Origin: Pusillimonas caeni
GTDB taxonomy: Bacteria > Pseudomonadota > Gammaproteobacteria > Burkholderiales > Burkholderiaceae_B
Assembly (NCBI RefSeq): GCF_003545815.1
Contig: NZ_PDUW01000004.1
Coordinates: forward strand, 358,340-422,339
DNA length: 64,000 nt
Reading direction: 5' to 3'
In this document: piece after piece, positions 32,023 to 41,490 of the stretch
Layout of the letters: the number at the start of each line of letters is the position of its first letter
Position numbering within the stretch: position 1 is the stretch's first letter
The notes under the pieces: generated by a model
What the model was told of the DNA's origin: nothing
Seen by the model: only the letters and a program-made list of their open reading frames with translations
Databases searched by the model: none
Program-made: the position numbers and the translations under genes

Positions 32023-32043
32023 TATATCTTACGATATATCTTA
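32023..32043 (-). promoter_or_regulatory. Repeat operator before padR
   Basis: TATATCTTA occurs twice at a 12-base period (32023-32031 and 32035-32043), and TATATC/GATATA form a 6-bp inverted repeat within it. It sits five bases before the padR start and is likely the autoregulatory site. Confidence 0.55.
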
Positions 32044-32088
32044 TGACCCATGCAAGTAATAAACGCCGTGCTGACATGAGCGCCCCGA

Positions 32089-32928
32089 TCACGCGCGGGT
32101 CAGGCCTGCAATGATGGGCGTGCCCGTATGGGGGTCGGGCACCAGCGTGCACCGTACGCCGTAAAGCCGCTCCACGAGTTCCGGCGTCACGATCCGGAGG
32201 GGCCGGCCCTCGGCCACGATGGCGCCGTCGCGCATGGCAATGAGATGATCCGCGTAACGGCAGGCGCTGGACAAGTCATGCACCACCATCACCACCGTCT
32301 TGCCCGCCTCGGCCAAGCCGCGTATCAGCTCGAAGACTTCGATCTGGTGCCCCAGATCGAGCGCCGACGTGGGTTCGTCGAGCAGCAGCAAGGGAGTCGC
32401 CTGGGCAATGGCCATGGCGATCCATGCGCGCTGGCGCTGGCCGCCGGACATGGCCTCCAGCGGGCGGTCGGCCAGGTCGAGCAGATCCGTGGCGCGCAGC
32501 GAAGCCTGGACGACTTCCTCGTCTTCTTGCGACCACTGCCGCAACAGACCCTGATGCGGCTGACGCCCGAAACGGATGAGTTCGGCCACCGTCATGCCGT
32601 CCGGCGCAATGGCGTCCTGCGGCAGCAAAGCGAGCTTGCGCGCCACTTCACGCGAGGGACAGCTCGAAATGACGCGGCCATCCAGCAGCACCGCCCCGCT
32701 GCTGGGCTTGCGCAGCCGCGACAGCCCGGCAAGAAGCGTCGATTTGCCGCAACCGTTGGGACCCACAATGGCCGTCACCAGCCCATCGGGAATGGTCACG
32801 GACAAGTCCTCGATGATGCGGGTCTTGTCATAGCCCAGCGTCACGCGGCTGGCCCGCAGGCGAGCGCTTGCGCCGTTCCGCTCGCGCGCGGCGTCGAAAA
32901 TAGGGTGCAAGGAAGACTCCTCTTTCAT
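32089..32928 (-). CDS. Iron-siderophore ABC transporter ATPase (FepC/FhuC-like)
   Basis: The 279-residue ATPase has Walker A GPNGCGKST (about residues 51-59), a Q-loop in LALLPQDA, ABC signature AMSGGQRQRAW (about 148-158), Walker B LLLLDEPTSALDLGHQ and the switch histidine in VVMVVHDLSSACRYA. The sequence after Walker B is the FecCD-partner type (FepC, FhuC, BtuD), not the ModC type. It starts at 32928, overlapping the stop of the second permease as ATGA. It is the last gene of a four-gene operon, ahead of padR. It might also power the ATPase-less permease at 48 kb, but that is speculation. Confidence 0.93.
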   Translation of the reverse strand: MKEESSLHPIFDAARERNGASARLRASRVTLGYDKTRIIEDLSVTIPDGLVTAIVGPNGCGKSTLLAGLSRLRKPSSGAVLLDGRVISSCPSREVARKLALLPQDAIAPDGMTVAELIRFGRQPHQGLLRQWSQEDEEVVQASLRATDLLDLADRPLEAMSGGQRQRAWIAMAIAQATPLLLLDEPTSALDLGHQIEVFELIRGLAEAGKTVVMVVHDLSSACRYADHLIAMRDGAIVAEGRPLRIVTPELVERLYGVRCTLVPDPHTGTPIIAGLTRA

Positions 32929-33995
32929 GTCATGCCCCTGCCGGGTTTGCGCAGCAATATCCATAACAGGTACGGGCCGCCGACGACCGCCGTGACGACG
33001 CCGACCGGAATTTCGATGGGAGCGAACAAGGTACGGCCGACCCAGTCGGCGGCTATCATCATCAGCGCGCCGACCAGGCCCGAGAGCAGCACGGGCACGC
33101 CTTTGTCGTCCGCAAGATGGCGCGCGGCCTCGGGAGCGGCCAACGCGATCAGTCCCACCGGCCCCGCCACGGCCACGGCCAGGCCGGTCAGCCCCACCGT
33201 CAACACCAGCACCATTGCGCGGGTGCGGGCCAGACTGACTCCCAAGCCGATGGCCACCGCATCCGACAGGCGCAACGGGTCCAGAGATCGCGCCGCATAC
33301 TTGGCGGCCGGCACGCACACGGCCAGGCCCGCCGCGAGCAGCCATATCGACAAGGCCGGCCTCGCGTTGAGACTGCCCACGGTCCAGGGATAGGCCTGGT
33401 TGGCGCTGTCTATCCCCGTGCGAGCCAGCATCAGATTGGTGATCGCGCCAAACATCACACCCACCGCAATGCCCACGATGATGAAGCGGTACCCCCGCGC
33501 GCCGGCGCCTGCGGACAGCGCAAAAACCAGTATCGCCGCAACGGCCGCGCCCCACAGCGCCAGAACCGAAGGCGCGAGAGAAGTGGGCACGGCCACGATG
33601 GAAGCCACGGCGAAGGCGCTGGCGCCGTCGTCGATGCCTATGATGCTGGGCGTGGCCAGCCGGTTGCGGGCCAGGGTCTGCAGCAGGCAGCCTCCGACCC
33701 CGAAGGCAAAGCCGCTCAGCACGCCCGCCGTCAAGCGCGGCAGGCGCAAGTGCTGGATGAGAAAGACCTGCATGTCGGGTCCCGCTCCGAACGCGGCCAG
33801 GACCGCATCCAACGGCGACATGCCGGCCGCGCCGGTCGACAGGCTGAGCGCCGACAGCGCCAGCAGGACGCAGGACATAAGCAGCGCCGCCCCGGCACTG
33901 CGGCGATGGACCAGCACATGCAGGCCCCGCGTACGGAGCAAAGCGTAGCCATGGGGCGCGTAACGGGCGGCGGAAGATGGAATGCGAGAACTCAT
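32925..33995 (-). CDS. Iron-siderophore ABC transporter permease, second subunit (FecD/FepG-like)
   Basis: The 356-residue inner-membrane protein of the FecCD family has about ten helices. Recognisable blocks are HLRLPRLTAGVLSGFAFGVGGCLLQTLARNRLATPSIIG (about residues 85-120) and the ATPase-contacting loop near GPVGLIALAAPEAARHLA (about 280-297), with EIPVGVVTAVVGGPYLLWIL at the end. The usual first permease block reads GVSAG in its partner and GIDDG here, as in FepG-like subunits. The short charged N-terminus (YAPHGYALLRTRGLHVLVHRR) precedes helix 1. It overlaps the ATPase gene by four bases. Confidence 0.9.
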   Translation of the reverse strand: MSSRIPSSAARYAPHGYALLRTRGLHVLVHRRSAGAALLMSCVLLALSALSLSTGAAGMSPLDAVLAAFGAGPDMQVFLIQHLRLPRLTAGVLSGFAFGVGGCLLQTLARNRLATPSIIGIDDGASAFAVASIVAVPTSLAPSVLALWGAAVAAILVFALSAGAGARGYRFIIVGIAVGVMFGAITNLMLARTGIDSANQAYPWTVGSLNARPALSIWLLAAGLAVCVPAAKYAARSLDPLRLSDAVAIGLGVSLARTRAMVLVLTVGLTGLAVAVAGPVGLIALAAPEAARHLADDKGVPVLLSGLVGALMMIAADWVGRTLFAPIEIPVGVVTAVVGGPYLLWILLRKPGRGMT

Positions 33996-34007
33996 GCGCT
34001 GTTGACA

Positions 34008-35024
34008 CTACAGGACGGGAAGGCGCTGGCTGCGCACGATGGCGACCAGGCAGGGCGCGCCCACGAAGGCGGTGACCACTCCTATGGGCAGCTCGTAGGG
34101 CCGAACGACCAGGCGGGAGACGATGTCGGTAAACAGCACCAGGGCCGGGCCGGCCAGCAGCGACAGGGCCAGCGCGCGGCGGATGTCCGTGCCCACCAGG
34201 CGCCGGGCGACGAAGGGCACGACCAGGCCGACGAAGGCGATGGGCCCGGCGGCCGCCGTGGCGGTGCCCACCAGAATGGCCACCACCACCAGCGCCCAGA
34301 TGCGGGTCGCACGCGGGCGATGGCCCAATCCCGTCGCCAGATGTTCTCCCAGCGCCAGGGCGGCCAAGGGCCGCAGCACAGGCAGCAGCACCAGCAGTCC
34401 GGCCACGGCGCCTGCTATGCTCCAGCTCAGTGCCTCGGCCGGACGGCCTCCCAATGCGCCGATGATCCAGAAGCGGATTTCGTCCGCCGTGCGCTGGTCG
34501 TAAAGCAGGATGAGCGTGCTGAGCGACATCAGAATGCCGCTGAAAGCGGCGCCGGCCAGGACGAGGCGGACCGGGTCGTCGCCCACGTTCCGCATCTGCG
34601 TCACCAGCAGCACCAGAAAACAGCCCGCCATCGCCCCCAGAATGGCCACGCCCAGATTCAATGTGGCGGCTCCGGCGCCCAGGCCGATCGCCAGCACCAC
34701 GGCGAACGAAGCTCCCGCACTGACGCCCAGAAGCCCCGGTTCGGCCAGCGGGTTGCGCGTGGCGGCCTGCAGCACGGCGCCTGATGCGCCCAGGCATGCG
34801 CCGACCACCAGGCCCAGAAGCGTTCGCGGCCAGCGCAGCTGACTCACCACGAACTGCGCATCGGGATCCTGGGACAGGCCGGCCAGCACGCGCATGGCCT
34901 CGCGCGGCGAAACGCTGCCGGCCCCCCAGGCTAGGCTGGCCAGGACCAGCAAGGCCAGTACGATGGTTGCGGCCAGGGCTGCACGGCCCGGTGAAAGGGC
35001 CGCGGACGGGCTTGCTGCACGCAT
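34008..35024 (-). CDS. Iron-siderophore ABC transporter permease, first subunit (FecC/FepD-like)
   Basis: The 338-residue FecCD-family permease carries LRWPRTLLGLVVGACLGASGAVLQAATRNPLAEPGLLGVSAGAS (about residues 65-108), the ATPase-contact loop GLVVPFVARRLVG (about 265-277) and ELPIGVVTAFVGAPCLVAIV at the end. I use the ATG at 35024, which overlaps the stop of the binding-protein gene as ATGA; the open frame upstream is not supported. It is separated from the second permease by 12 bases. The two form the heterodimeric channel. Confidence 0.92.
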   Translation of the reverse strand: MRAASPSAALSPGRAALAATIVLALLVLASLAWGAGSVSPREAMRVLAGLSQDPDAQFVVSQLRWPRTLLGLVVGACLGASGAVLQAATRNPLAEPGLLGVSAGASFAVVLAIGLGAGAATLNLGVAILGAMAGCFLVLLVTQMRNVGDDPVRLVLAGAAFSGILMSLSTLILLYDQRTADEIRFWIIGALGGRPAEALSWSIAGAVAGLLVLLPVLRPLAALALGEHLATGLGHRPRATRIWALVVVAILVGTATAAAGPIAFVGLVVPFVARRLVGTDIRRALALSLLAGPALVLFTDIVSRLVVRPYELPIGVVTAFVGAPCLVAIVRSQRLPVL

Positions 35025-35962
35025 CAGTTCAGGAAGGTCTGTTCGATGTTGTCGAGGATGAGATCGGCGGCGAGCACGCCGGTGGCGCTGCTCCATATCT
35101 GGCCGTCCACCGTAGAGACATGATCGTTCTGCACGGCGGCGAGCCGGGTGAACGCGGGCTGGCGCTTGGTGGCCGCCAGCGTGTCGGCGCCTTCTTTGTT
35201 CAGCGTGGCCAGGAACAGCCAGTCGGCATCGATGCCGCCCAGGTTCTCCAGGCTGAGCACGTCGCTATGGGGCCGGTCGCCCTGCTTGCCCGCCAGTTCG
35301 GGAGTCTTGAAACCCAGGGAATGCAGCAGCTGGCCGGTGAACACTTTGTCCGACATGATCATCGGCCCTTGCGGCATCCAGCGCACGACCGAGACGGTGC
35401 GGGGTTCTCCCAGACGCTTGCGCAGATCGTCGATGCGGGCGTCCAGCTTCCGATAAGCCTCGTCGATCTGCGCCTCGCGGCCCAGAGCCTGGGCGTAGGT
35501 GGACACCATCAAACGCCAATCGTCGGTGAATTCCGCGTCTGGAATGATGGTGGGAGCCATCAGGCTGAGCTTGGCGTAGACGTCGCTCGATAGCGTTTGC
35601 GGCGCCAGGATGAGATCGGGCTGCAGGGCCAGGATGGCTTCCAGGTTGTATTCGCGCGCCGTGCCCACGATGCCGAGCTTGCCCGCGCGCTGCTGAAGAT
35701 ATTCCGATACCGTGTTGCTGCCGCGCGTAGCGACCGTGCCCACCGGCTGGATGCCGACCGCAAGCGCCGTATCGAGCGCGCTTTCACTGAGGGTGACCAC
35801 GCGCTGCGGCGTGCCTTCGACCTGGACGACGCCCTTTGCGGTCTGGACGTCCCACGCAAACGCTGCGGAAGACGCGCCGGCGGCCAAGGCTAGAGTGACT
35901 CCGATTGCCCGCGCAAAACGAGAGAACCGGCTTGTGGAGGTGCTGCTGTGGGGGAAATTCAT
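35024..35962 (-). CDS. Iron-siderophore periplasmic binding protein (FecB/FepB-like)
   Basis: The 312-residue class III binding protein has a signal peptide (VTLALAAGASSAAFA, cut near residue 36). The first lobe contains TPQRVVTLSESALDTALAVGIQPVG and ILALQPDLILAPQ; the second has WMPQGPMIMSD and the LNKEGADTLAATKRQPAFTRLAAV helix region. It delivers a ferric siderophore to the two permeases, and the substrate (citrate- or hydroxamate-type) cannot be told. It is first in the operon. A likely Fur box stands about 45 bases upstream. Confidence 0.9.
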   Translation of the reverse strand: MNFPHSSTSTSRFSRFARAIGVTLALAAGASSAAFAWDVQTAKGVVQVEGTPQRVVTLSESALDTALAVGIQPVGTVATRGSNTVSEYLQQRAGKLGIVGTAREYNLEAILALQPDLILAPQTLSSDVYAKLSLMAPTIIPDAEFTDDWRLMVSTYAQALGREAQIDEAYRKLDARIDDLRKRLGEPRTVSVVRWMPQGPMIMSDKVFTGQLLHSLGFKTPELAGKQGDRPHSDVLSLENLGGIDADWLFLATLNKEGADTLAATKRQPAFTRLAAVQNDHVSTVDGQIWSSATGVLAADLILDNIEQTFLN

Positions 35963-36004
35963 ATCGACCTAAGAAAAACGTGACAGGCGGCCCCCTCCCG
36001 TAAT

Positions 36005-36023
36005 GCAAATCGTTATTGTTACC
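36005..36023 (-). promoter_or_regulatory. Putative Fur box of the siderophore operon
   Basis: Read on the minus strand, the 19 bases from 36023 to 36005 match 12 of 19 positions of the classical GATAATGATAATCATTATC box. The site lies where the promoter of the siderophore operon should be. Confidence 0.65.
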
Positions 36024-36070
36024 AAAAAATTATAGCCCATTCGGCCAAGCGTCAGCGCCGGCGGCGGTCC

Positions 36071-36111
36071 AAAAAAACAAAACCCGCGGAATCAGATGTT
36101 TCCGCGGGTTT
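36071..36111 (-). terminator. Terminator of icd
   Basis: An 11-bp perfect stem pairs 36080-36090 with 36101-36111. On the minus strand it is followed by TTTTGTTTTTTT. It lies 26 bases after the icd stop. Confidence 0.88.
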
Positions 36112-36136
36112 CAAAAGCAGTGTGAACGGCGCAAGC

Positions 36137-37393
<1,257 letters not shown>

Positions 37394-37454
37394 GGACGCT
37401 CCAGTTGCTCCATAAAAAATGGAAGATTCAGTGAAACCGCAACATTATAAACCA

Positions 37455-37470
37455 AGTCTTATATAAGACT
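37455..37470. promoter_or_regulatory. 16-bp perfect palindrome upstream of icd
   Basis: AGTCTTATATAAGACT is a perfect palindrome in the icd promoter area, followed by another AAGAC half. Such short symmetric sites are typical of GntR-type regulators. I recall similar TCTTATATAAGA sites near TCA-cycle genes in beta-proteobacteria but cannot verify that here. Confidence 0.5.
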
Positions 37471-37683
37471 AAGACAAAGGAAATAGCGCCGGCTTCGAGG
37501 GTGTTGGGCTCATTTTAACGACTATCCCGCCGCACATGGAGACCCGCAGAGGCGATACGGGCAAGGATTGGATCGGCGGCCCGTCCAGACATCGGGTATA
37601 TCCGGCCGGAGACGGCATAGGCAGGCGAGCCGGAAGCGGCGGTTAAAATGGCTTGTGTCCCACCTTCTCATGCCTCTGCTTCC

Positions 37684-38112
37684 ATGTTCAACCCCTCTCG
37701 CGAGCAAGTACGCCGATTTTTCACCGAAGCCTGGCTCAAGCACAGGCGGGCGGGCGTGCTGACGCCGCTGGAAAGCATGGCGGTCGATTGGATGCTTCAA
37801 CATCCCGAATACCATGCCGCGCTCGAAGACCCCGATGCGGTCGAGGCCGACTTTCCCGTCGAGGCGGGCCAGACCAACCCCTTTCTTCATCTGTCCATGC
37901 ACCTGGCCATCAGCGAGCAGCTTTCCATCGACCAGCCGCCCGGCATCAAGGCGGCCTACGAACAGTTGCTGGCCACCCGCGACCCGCACGCCGCCGCACA
38001 CGAAATCATGGAATGCCTGGGCGAAGTGGTGTGGGAAGCGCAGCGCCTCGGCACCGCCTTCAGCAGCGAAGGCTATCTAGACCTGATCCGGCGCCGCATC
38101 ACACGCAATTAG
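37684..38112 (+). CDS. DUF1841 protein
   Basis: The 142-residue soluble protein opens MFNPSREQVRRFFTEAWLKHR and holds TPLESMAVDWMLQHPEYHAAL (about residues 24-44). The block NPFLHLSMHLAISEQLSIDQPPGI (about 62-85) and the end HEIMECLGEVVWEAQR complete the DUF1841 pattern. The conserved histidines and glutamates might bind a metal, but the function is unknown. The start at 37684 fits the family N-terminus; an in-frame start 12 codons upstream lies in unrelated sequence. It is a single gene. Confidence 0.88.
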   Translation: MFNPSREQVRRFFTEAWLKHRRAGVLTPLESMAVDWMLQHPEYHAALEDPDAVEADFPVEAGQTNPFLHLSMHLAISEQLSIDQPPGIKAAYEQLLATRDPHAAAHEIMECLGEVVWEAQRLGTAFSSEGYLDLIRRRITRN

Positions 38113-38305
38113 TATTGACACGAAGCGGACCGCGCCAGCCCCGGACCCGCCTCGTGGTGCGCCTGCTGCCCGGTCGAACAAGAAAAACTCGGAAGCCCGA
38201 AGCACCGCATGACGCGGAAGGTAAACCGCATACCGCCTCTCGCCAGGGCAAAGCGCTCGATGAATGCGTGCTTTGCAGAAAGTACGTCGCCGTTTCTTGC
38301 ACCAT

Positions 38306-38332
38306 GAAAAAACCGCCTGCAGGAGGCGGTTT
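38306..38332. terminator. Bidirectional terminator between DUF1841 and the cytochrome genes
   Basis: A 9-bp perfect stem AAACCGCCT/AGGCGGTTT is flanked by an A tract on one side and T-rich sequence on the other. It can end the cytochrome operon and stop plus-strand transcription. Confidence 0.8.
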
Positions 38333-38385
38333 CTTCATTGGGGCAGCTCGAAGGCAGGCTTGCCGGCTCGAGCGGCGGCGGCCGC

Positions 38386-38748
38386 CTACTTGCTGACGGA
38401 CAGCGGCGAAGGCAGCGAGGCCAGCCAGGCGGAGATGTTTTCGATGTCGGCGTCGCTGAGCTGCTGAACCATGGCGCCCATGACCGCGTTCTTGCGCACG
38501 TTGGCCGAAGCGGGCGCGCCGGCCTGGCCGCGCTTGTAGGACTTGAGCGAGTGGGCCAGATAGTCGGCATGCTGGCCGGCCAGAATGGGGTAGGTGGGCA
38601 GCGTGGACGTCTTGGCATCGGCGCCGTGACAGGTGGCGCAGGTGTACTTCTGGAAGGCTTCTTGGCCTGCGGCCAGGTCGGCGGCTTGGGCGGATGCGCC
38701 CATAGCAGCGAACAGGGAAGCCGCTACGGCGAGAGTCAGTTTGTTCAT
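38386..38748 (-). CDS. Periplasmic c-type cytochrome (second of a pair)
   Basis: The 120-residue protein has a signal peptide (KLTLAVAASLFAAMGASAQA, cut near residue 22) and one haem c site, CATCH, near residues 37-41. The following YPILAGQHADYLAHSLKSYKRGQ block is typical of cytochrome c4 or c553 halves, and the axial methionine is probably in NAVMGAM. The end DADIENISAWLASL is the C-terminal class I helix. It carries single electrons in the periplasm. It follows the other cytochrome gene after 13 bases, with a GGGAG ribosome site. Confidence 0.92.
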   Translation of the reverse strand: MNKLTLAVAASLFAAMGASAQAADLAAGQEAFQKYTCATCHGADAKTSTLPTYPILAGQHADYLAHSLKSYKRGQAGAPASANVRKNAVMGAMVQQLSDADIENISAWLASLPSPLSVSK

Positions 38749-38761
38749 GTCGGCTCCCGGA

Positions 38762-39112
38762 TTACTTGAGACTGGAATAATAGGCGGCGAGATCGGCCAT
38801 GTCCTGAGGGCTCAGGCTTTTGGCGATGGCTTCCATGGTGGGAAAGGTGCGGTCGCCGCTGGCGTATTCCTGCAGGGCGGTGACGATGTACTCGGCATTC
38901 TGCCCGGCTATCATGGGAACGTGGTAAACCTCGGGGAAGCTGGCCTTGTATCCTTTGATGCCGTGGCAGCCGATGCACATGGACACTTTACCGACTGCCG
39001 CTTGCGCGTCGCCCACGGGCGCATCGGCGGCCAAAGCCGGGCCCGCGATTCCACAGAAAGCCGTCACGGCCAGCGCAAATGCTGTGCGCTTCAGATTTGT
39101 TCGCAACTTCAT
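38762..39112 (-). CDS. Periplasmic c-type cytochrome (first of a pair)
   Basis: The 116-residue protein has a signal peptide (FALAVTAFCGIAGPALA) and one haem site, CIGCH, near residues 46-50. The block MIAGQNAEYIVTALQEYASGDRTFPTM supplies the axial methionine, and MADLAAYYSSLK is the final helix. Together with its neighbour it resembles a cytochrome c4 split into two single-haem proteins. The terminal oxidase or dehydrogenase partner is not in the window. Confidence 0.92.
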   Translation of the reverse strand: MKLRTNLKRTAFALAVTAFCGIAGPALAADAPVGDAQAAVGKVSMCIGCHGIKGYKASFPEVYHVPMIAGQNAEYIVTALQEYASGDRTFPTMEAIAKSLSPQDMADLAAYYSSLK

Positions 39113-39266
39113 ATTAGCTCTTTTAGCAGTAGATAAAAGCCGGCCTTGCTTGCTCGCGACCGACGAACCCGTTGGATTGTACGATAATTGAAGCCAAGCC
39201 TGCCATGCACCCTACTCAACCAGGCGGTGCGGCACTGACCGCCGCGCCGCAAAAAACGGAAGCAAC

Positions 39267-40127
39267 ATGACATTCAAACCCTCTGCCACCGAACGTTTCG
39301 AAGGAACCGAACGCTATGTCGCCACCGACGACCTGAAGCTGGCGGTGAACGCCGCCCTGTCGCTGCAGCGGCCGCTGCTGGTCAAGGGCGAGCCCGGCAC
39401 GGGCAAGACCATGCTGGCCGAAGAAGTGGCCGCGGCCCTGGGCCGCCCACTGCTGCAATGGCATGTCAAGTCGACCACCAAGGCCAACCAGGGCCTGTAC
39501 GAATACGATGCCGTCTCGCGGCTGCGCGACTCGCAACTGGGCGACGAAAAAGTGCGCGACATCGGCAACTACATCGTCAAGGGAGTGCTGTGGCATGCCT
39601 TCGAATCGCCCGACCCGGTCGTGGTGCTGATCGATGAAATCGACAAGGCCGACATCGAGTTTCCCAATGACCTGCTGCGCGAACTGGACCGCATGGAGTT
39701 CCATGTGTATGAAACCCGCCAGACCATCCAGGCGCGGCACCGGCCGCTGATCATCATTACCTCGAACAACGAGAAGGACCTGCCCGACGCCTTTCTGCGA
39801 CGCTGCTTTTTTCACTATATCAGCTTCCCCGACCCGGACACCATGCGCAACATCGTGTCGGTGCACTTTCCGGACATCAAGCAGGACGTCCTTTCCGCCG
39901 CGCTGGACACCTTCTTCGCCCTGCGCGATGCGCCGGGCCTGAAGAAAAAGCCCTCCACCTCCGAATTCCTCGACTGGCTTCGCCTGCTGATGAGCGAATC
40001 GATTCCGGCGGCGCAGGTCGCCAGCCCGCAAGACCTTCCCGTCATGGCCGGCGCGCTGCTCAAGAACGAGCAGGACCTGACCCTGCTGCAGCGCCTGGCG
40101 GCCGTCAGCCGCGCCAGCCGCCGCTGA
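39267..40127 (+). CDS. MoxR-type AAA+ ATPase
   Basis: The 286-residue ATPase shows Walker A GEPGTGKT (about residues 41-48), Walker B VVVLIDEIDKAD (about 117-128), sensor 1 LIIITSNNEKDLPDAFLRRCFF and a C-terminal helical lid. MoxR ATPases act with VWA-domain partners as chaperones that insert metal cofactors or activate enzymes (CoxD and CbbQ are examples). The VWA partner follows after 48 bases. No obvious target enzyme adjoins the pair, so the client is unknown. It starts at the ATG at 39267. Confidence 0.93.
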   Translation: MTFKPSATERFEGTERYVATDDLKLAVNAALSLQRPLLVKGEPGTGKTMLAEEVAAALGRPLLQWHVKSTTKANQGLYEYDAVSRLRDSQLGDEKVRDIGNYIVKGVLWHAFESPDPVVVLIDEIDKADIEFPNDLLRELDRMEFHVYETRQTIQARHRPLIIITSNNEKDLPDAFLRRCFFHYISFPDPDTMRNIVSVHFPDIKQDVLSAALDTFFALRDAPGLKKKPSTSEFLDWLRLLMSESIPAAQVASPQDLPVMAGALLKNEQDLTLLQRLAAVSRASRR

Positions 40128-40175
40128 CCGGATGCCTTTCATGCCTGCCAAGGTTCACACACGGGTATCGGCGCC

Positions 40176-41348
40176 ATGCTGACGGACTTCTTCTATCATT
40201 TGCGGGCCCACAAGCTGCCCGTGTCGGTGCAAGAGTATCTGACCCTGCTCGAAACGCTTCGGGCGGGTGTCATGCCTCCCACCCTGGACGACTTCTACCA
40301 TGTGGCGCGCATGGCGCTGGTCAAGGACGAAACCCTGTTCGACCGCTACGACCAGGCTTTCGGCGCCTTCTACCGGCAACTCGAAGCCGCCTTGCCCGCC
40401 GACAAGGAAATCCCGCTGGACTGGTTCCTGAAGGATTTCCAGCGCCAGCTCACGCCCGAAGAAAAAGCGGCCATCCAGAAGCACGGCTGGGACAAACTCA
40501 TGGAACTCTTCAAGAAGAGGCTCGAAGAGCAGCAAGAGCGCCATGCCGGCGGCAACAAGTGGATAGGCACGGGCGGCACCTCGGCCTTCGGCCATGGCGG
40601 CTACCACCCCGAAGGCATACGCGTGGGCGGGCCCTCGGCTGGCCACCGCACCGCGGTCAAGGTCTGGGAAAAACGCGAATTCCGCGACTACGACGACCAG
40701 CAGGAACTGGGCACGCGCAACTTCAAGATGGCCTTGCGGCGCCTGCGGCGCTTTGCGCGCGAAGGCGCCGAGCTCGAGCTGGATCTGGACGACACCATAC
40801 GCAGCACGGCGCGCAACGCGGGCTTTCTCGACTTGCAGATGGTTCCCGAGCGCCACAACACTGTCAAGGTGCTGATGCTGCTGGACGTGGGCGGCAGCAT
40901 GGACGACCACATCAGCCGCGTCGAAGAGCTTTTCTCGGCGGCGCGCAGCGAGTTCCGCCACCTCGAAGTGTTCTACTTCCACAATTGCCCTTACGAATCG
41001 CTGTGGCGCAACAACCAAAGGCGCCGCGCCGAGCGCTTCGACACCTGGGACATCCTGCGCACCTACAACGACGACTGGCGCCTGATTATCGTGGGCGACG
41101 CCACCATGAGCCCGTACGAGATCCTTCATCCGAACGGATCGGTCGAGCACCACAATACCGAGACGGGCGCCGCCTGGCTGCAGCGCCTGCTCGACAATTG
41201 GCCGCGCGCGGCATGGCTCAACCCCGAGCCGGAGGGTTACTGGCCGTATCGGCAGTCGATCGCCATCATCAAGAACATCATGCAGGATCGCATGTACAGT
41301 GTCACCGTAAGCGGCCTGGAGCAGGCCATGCGCCAGCTGTCCAAATGA
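40176..41348 (+). CDS. VWA-containing CoxE-like protein
   Basis: The 390-residue protein has a helical N-terminal region with LPVSVQEYLTLLETLRAG (about residues 14-31). A glycine-rich loop follows (GGTSAFGHGGYHPEGIRVGG), then a von Willebrand A domain from about 228. Its metal-ion site starts DVGGSMDDH, a DxGxS MIDAS motif that binds Mg2+, with GDATMSPYE as the third MIDAS loop. CoxE/YehL-type VWA proteins work with MoxR ATPases such as the one just upstream. The glycine in place of serine at the second MIDAS position is a common variant. Confidence 0.9.
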   Translation: MLTDFFYHLRAHKLPVSVQEYLTLLETLRAGVMPPTLDDFYHVARMALVKDETLFDRYDQAFGAFYRQLEAALPADKEIPLDWFLKDFQRQLTPEEKAAIQKHGWDKLMELFKKRLEEQQERHAGGNKWIGTGGTSAFGHGGYHPEGIRVGGPSAGHRTAVKVWEKREFRDYDDQQELGTRNFKMALRRLRRFAREGAELELDLDDTIRSTARNAGFLDLQMVPERHNTVKVLMLLDVGGSMDDHISRVEELFSAARSEFRHLEVFYFHNCPYESLWRNNQRRRAERFDTWDILRTYNDDWRLIIVGDATMSPYEILHPNGSVEHHNTETGAAWLQRLLDNWPRAAWLNPEPEGYWPYRQSIAIIKNIMQDRMYSVTVSGLEQAMRQLSK

Positions 41349-41490
41349 ACTTGCCCGCCCCGAAGGGCTCAAAGACATGATCCGGACCGGCGCGGAGCCT
41401 GCCGACGACAGGGCGGTTGCCCCAGTCGACAAGCCCCCGGCGCCGCGGCAATAACAGACAATACTTCGTTTCACGGAGCGCGAAAAACAT

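Noticed and set aside
33117..34784. A 555-codon open frame on the plus strand over the permease genes
   Set aside because: It is antisense to two FecCD permeases with clear motifs, and its composition (Gln, Arg, His, Gly) is a shadow pattern.
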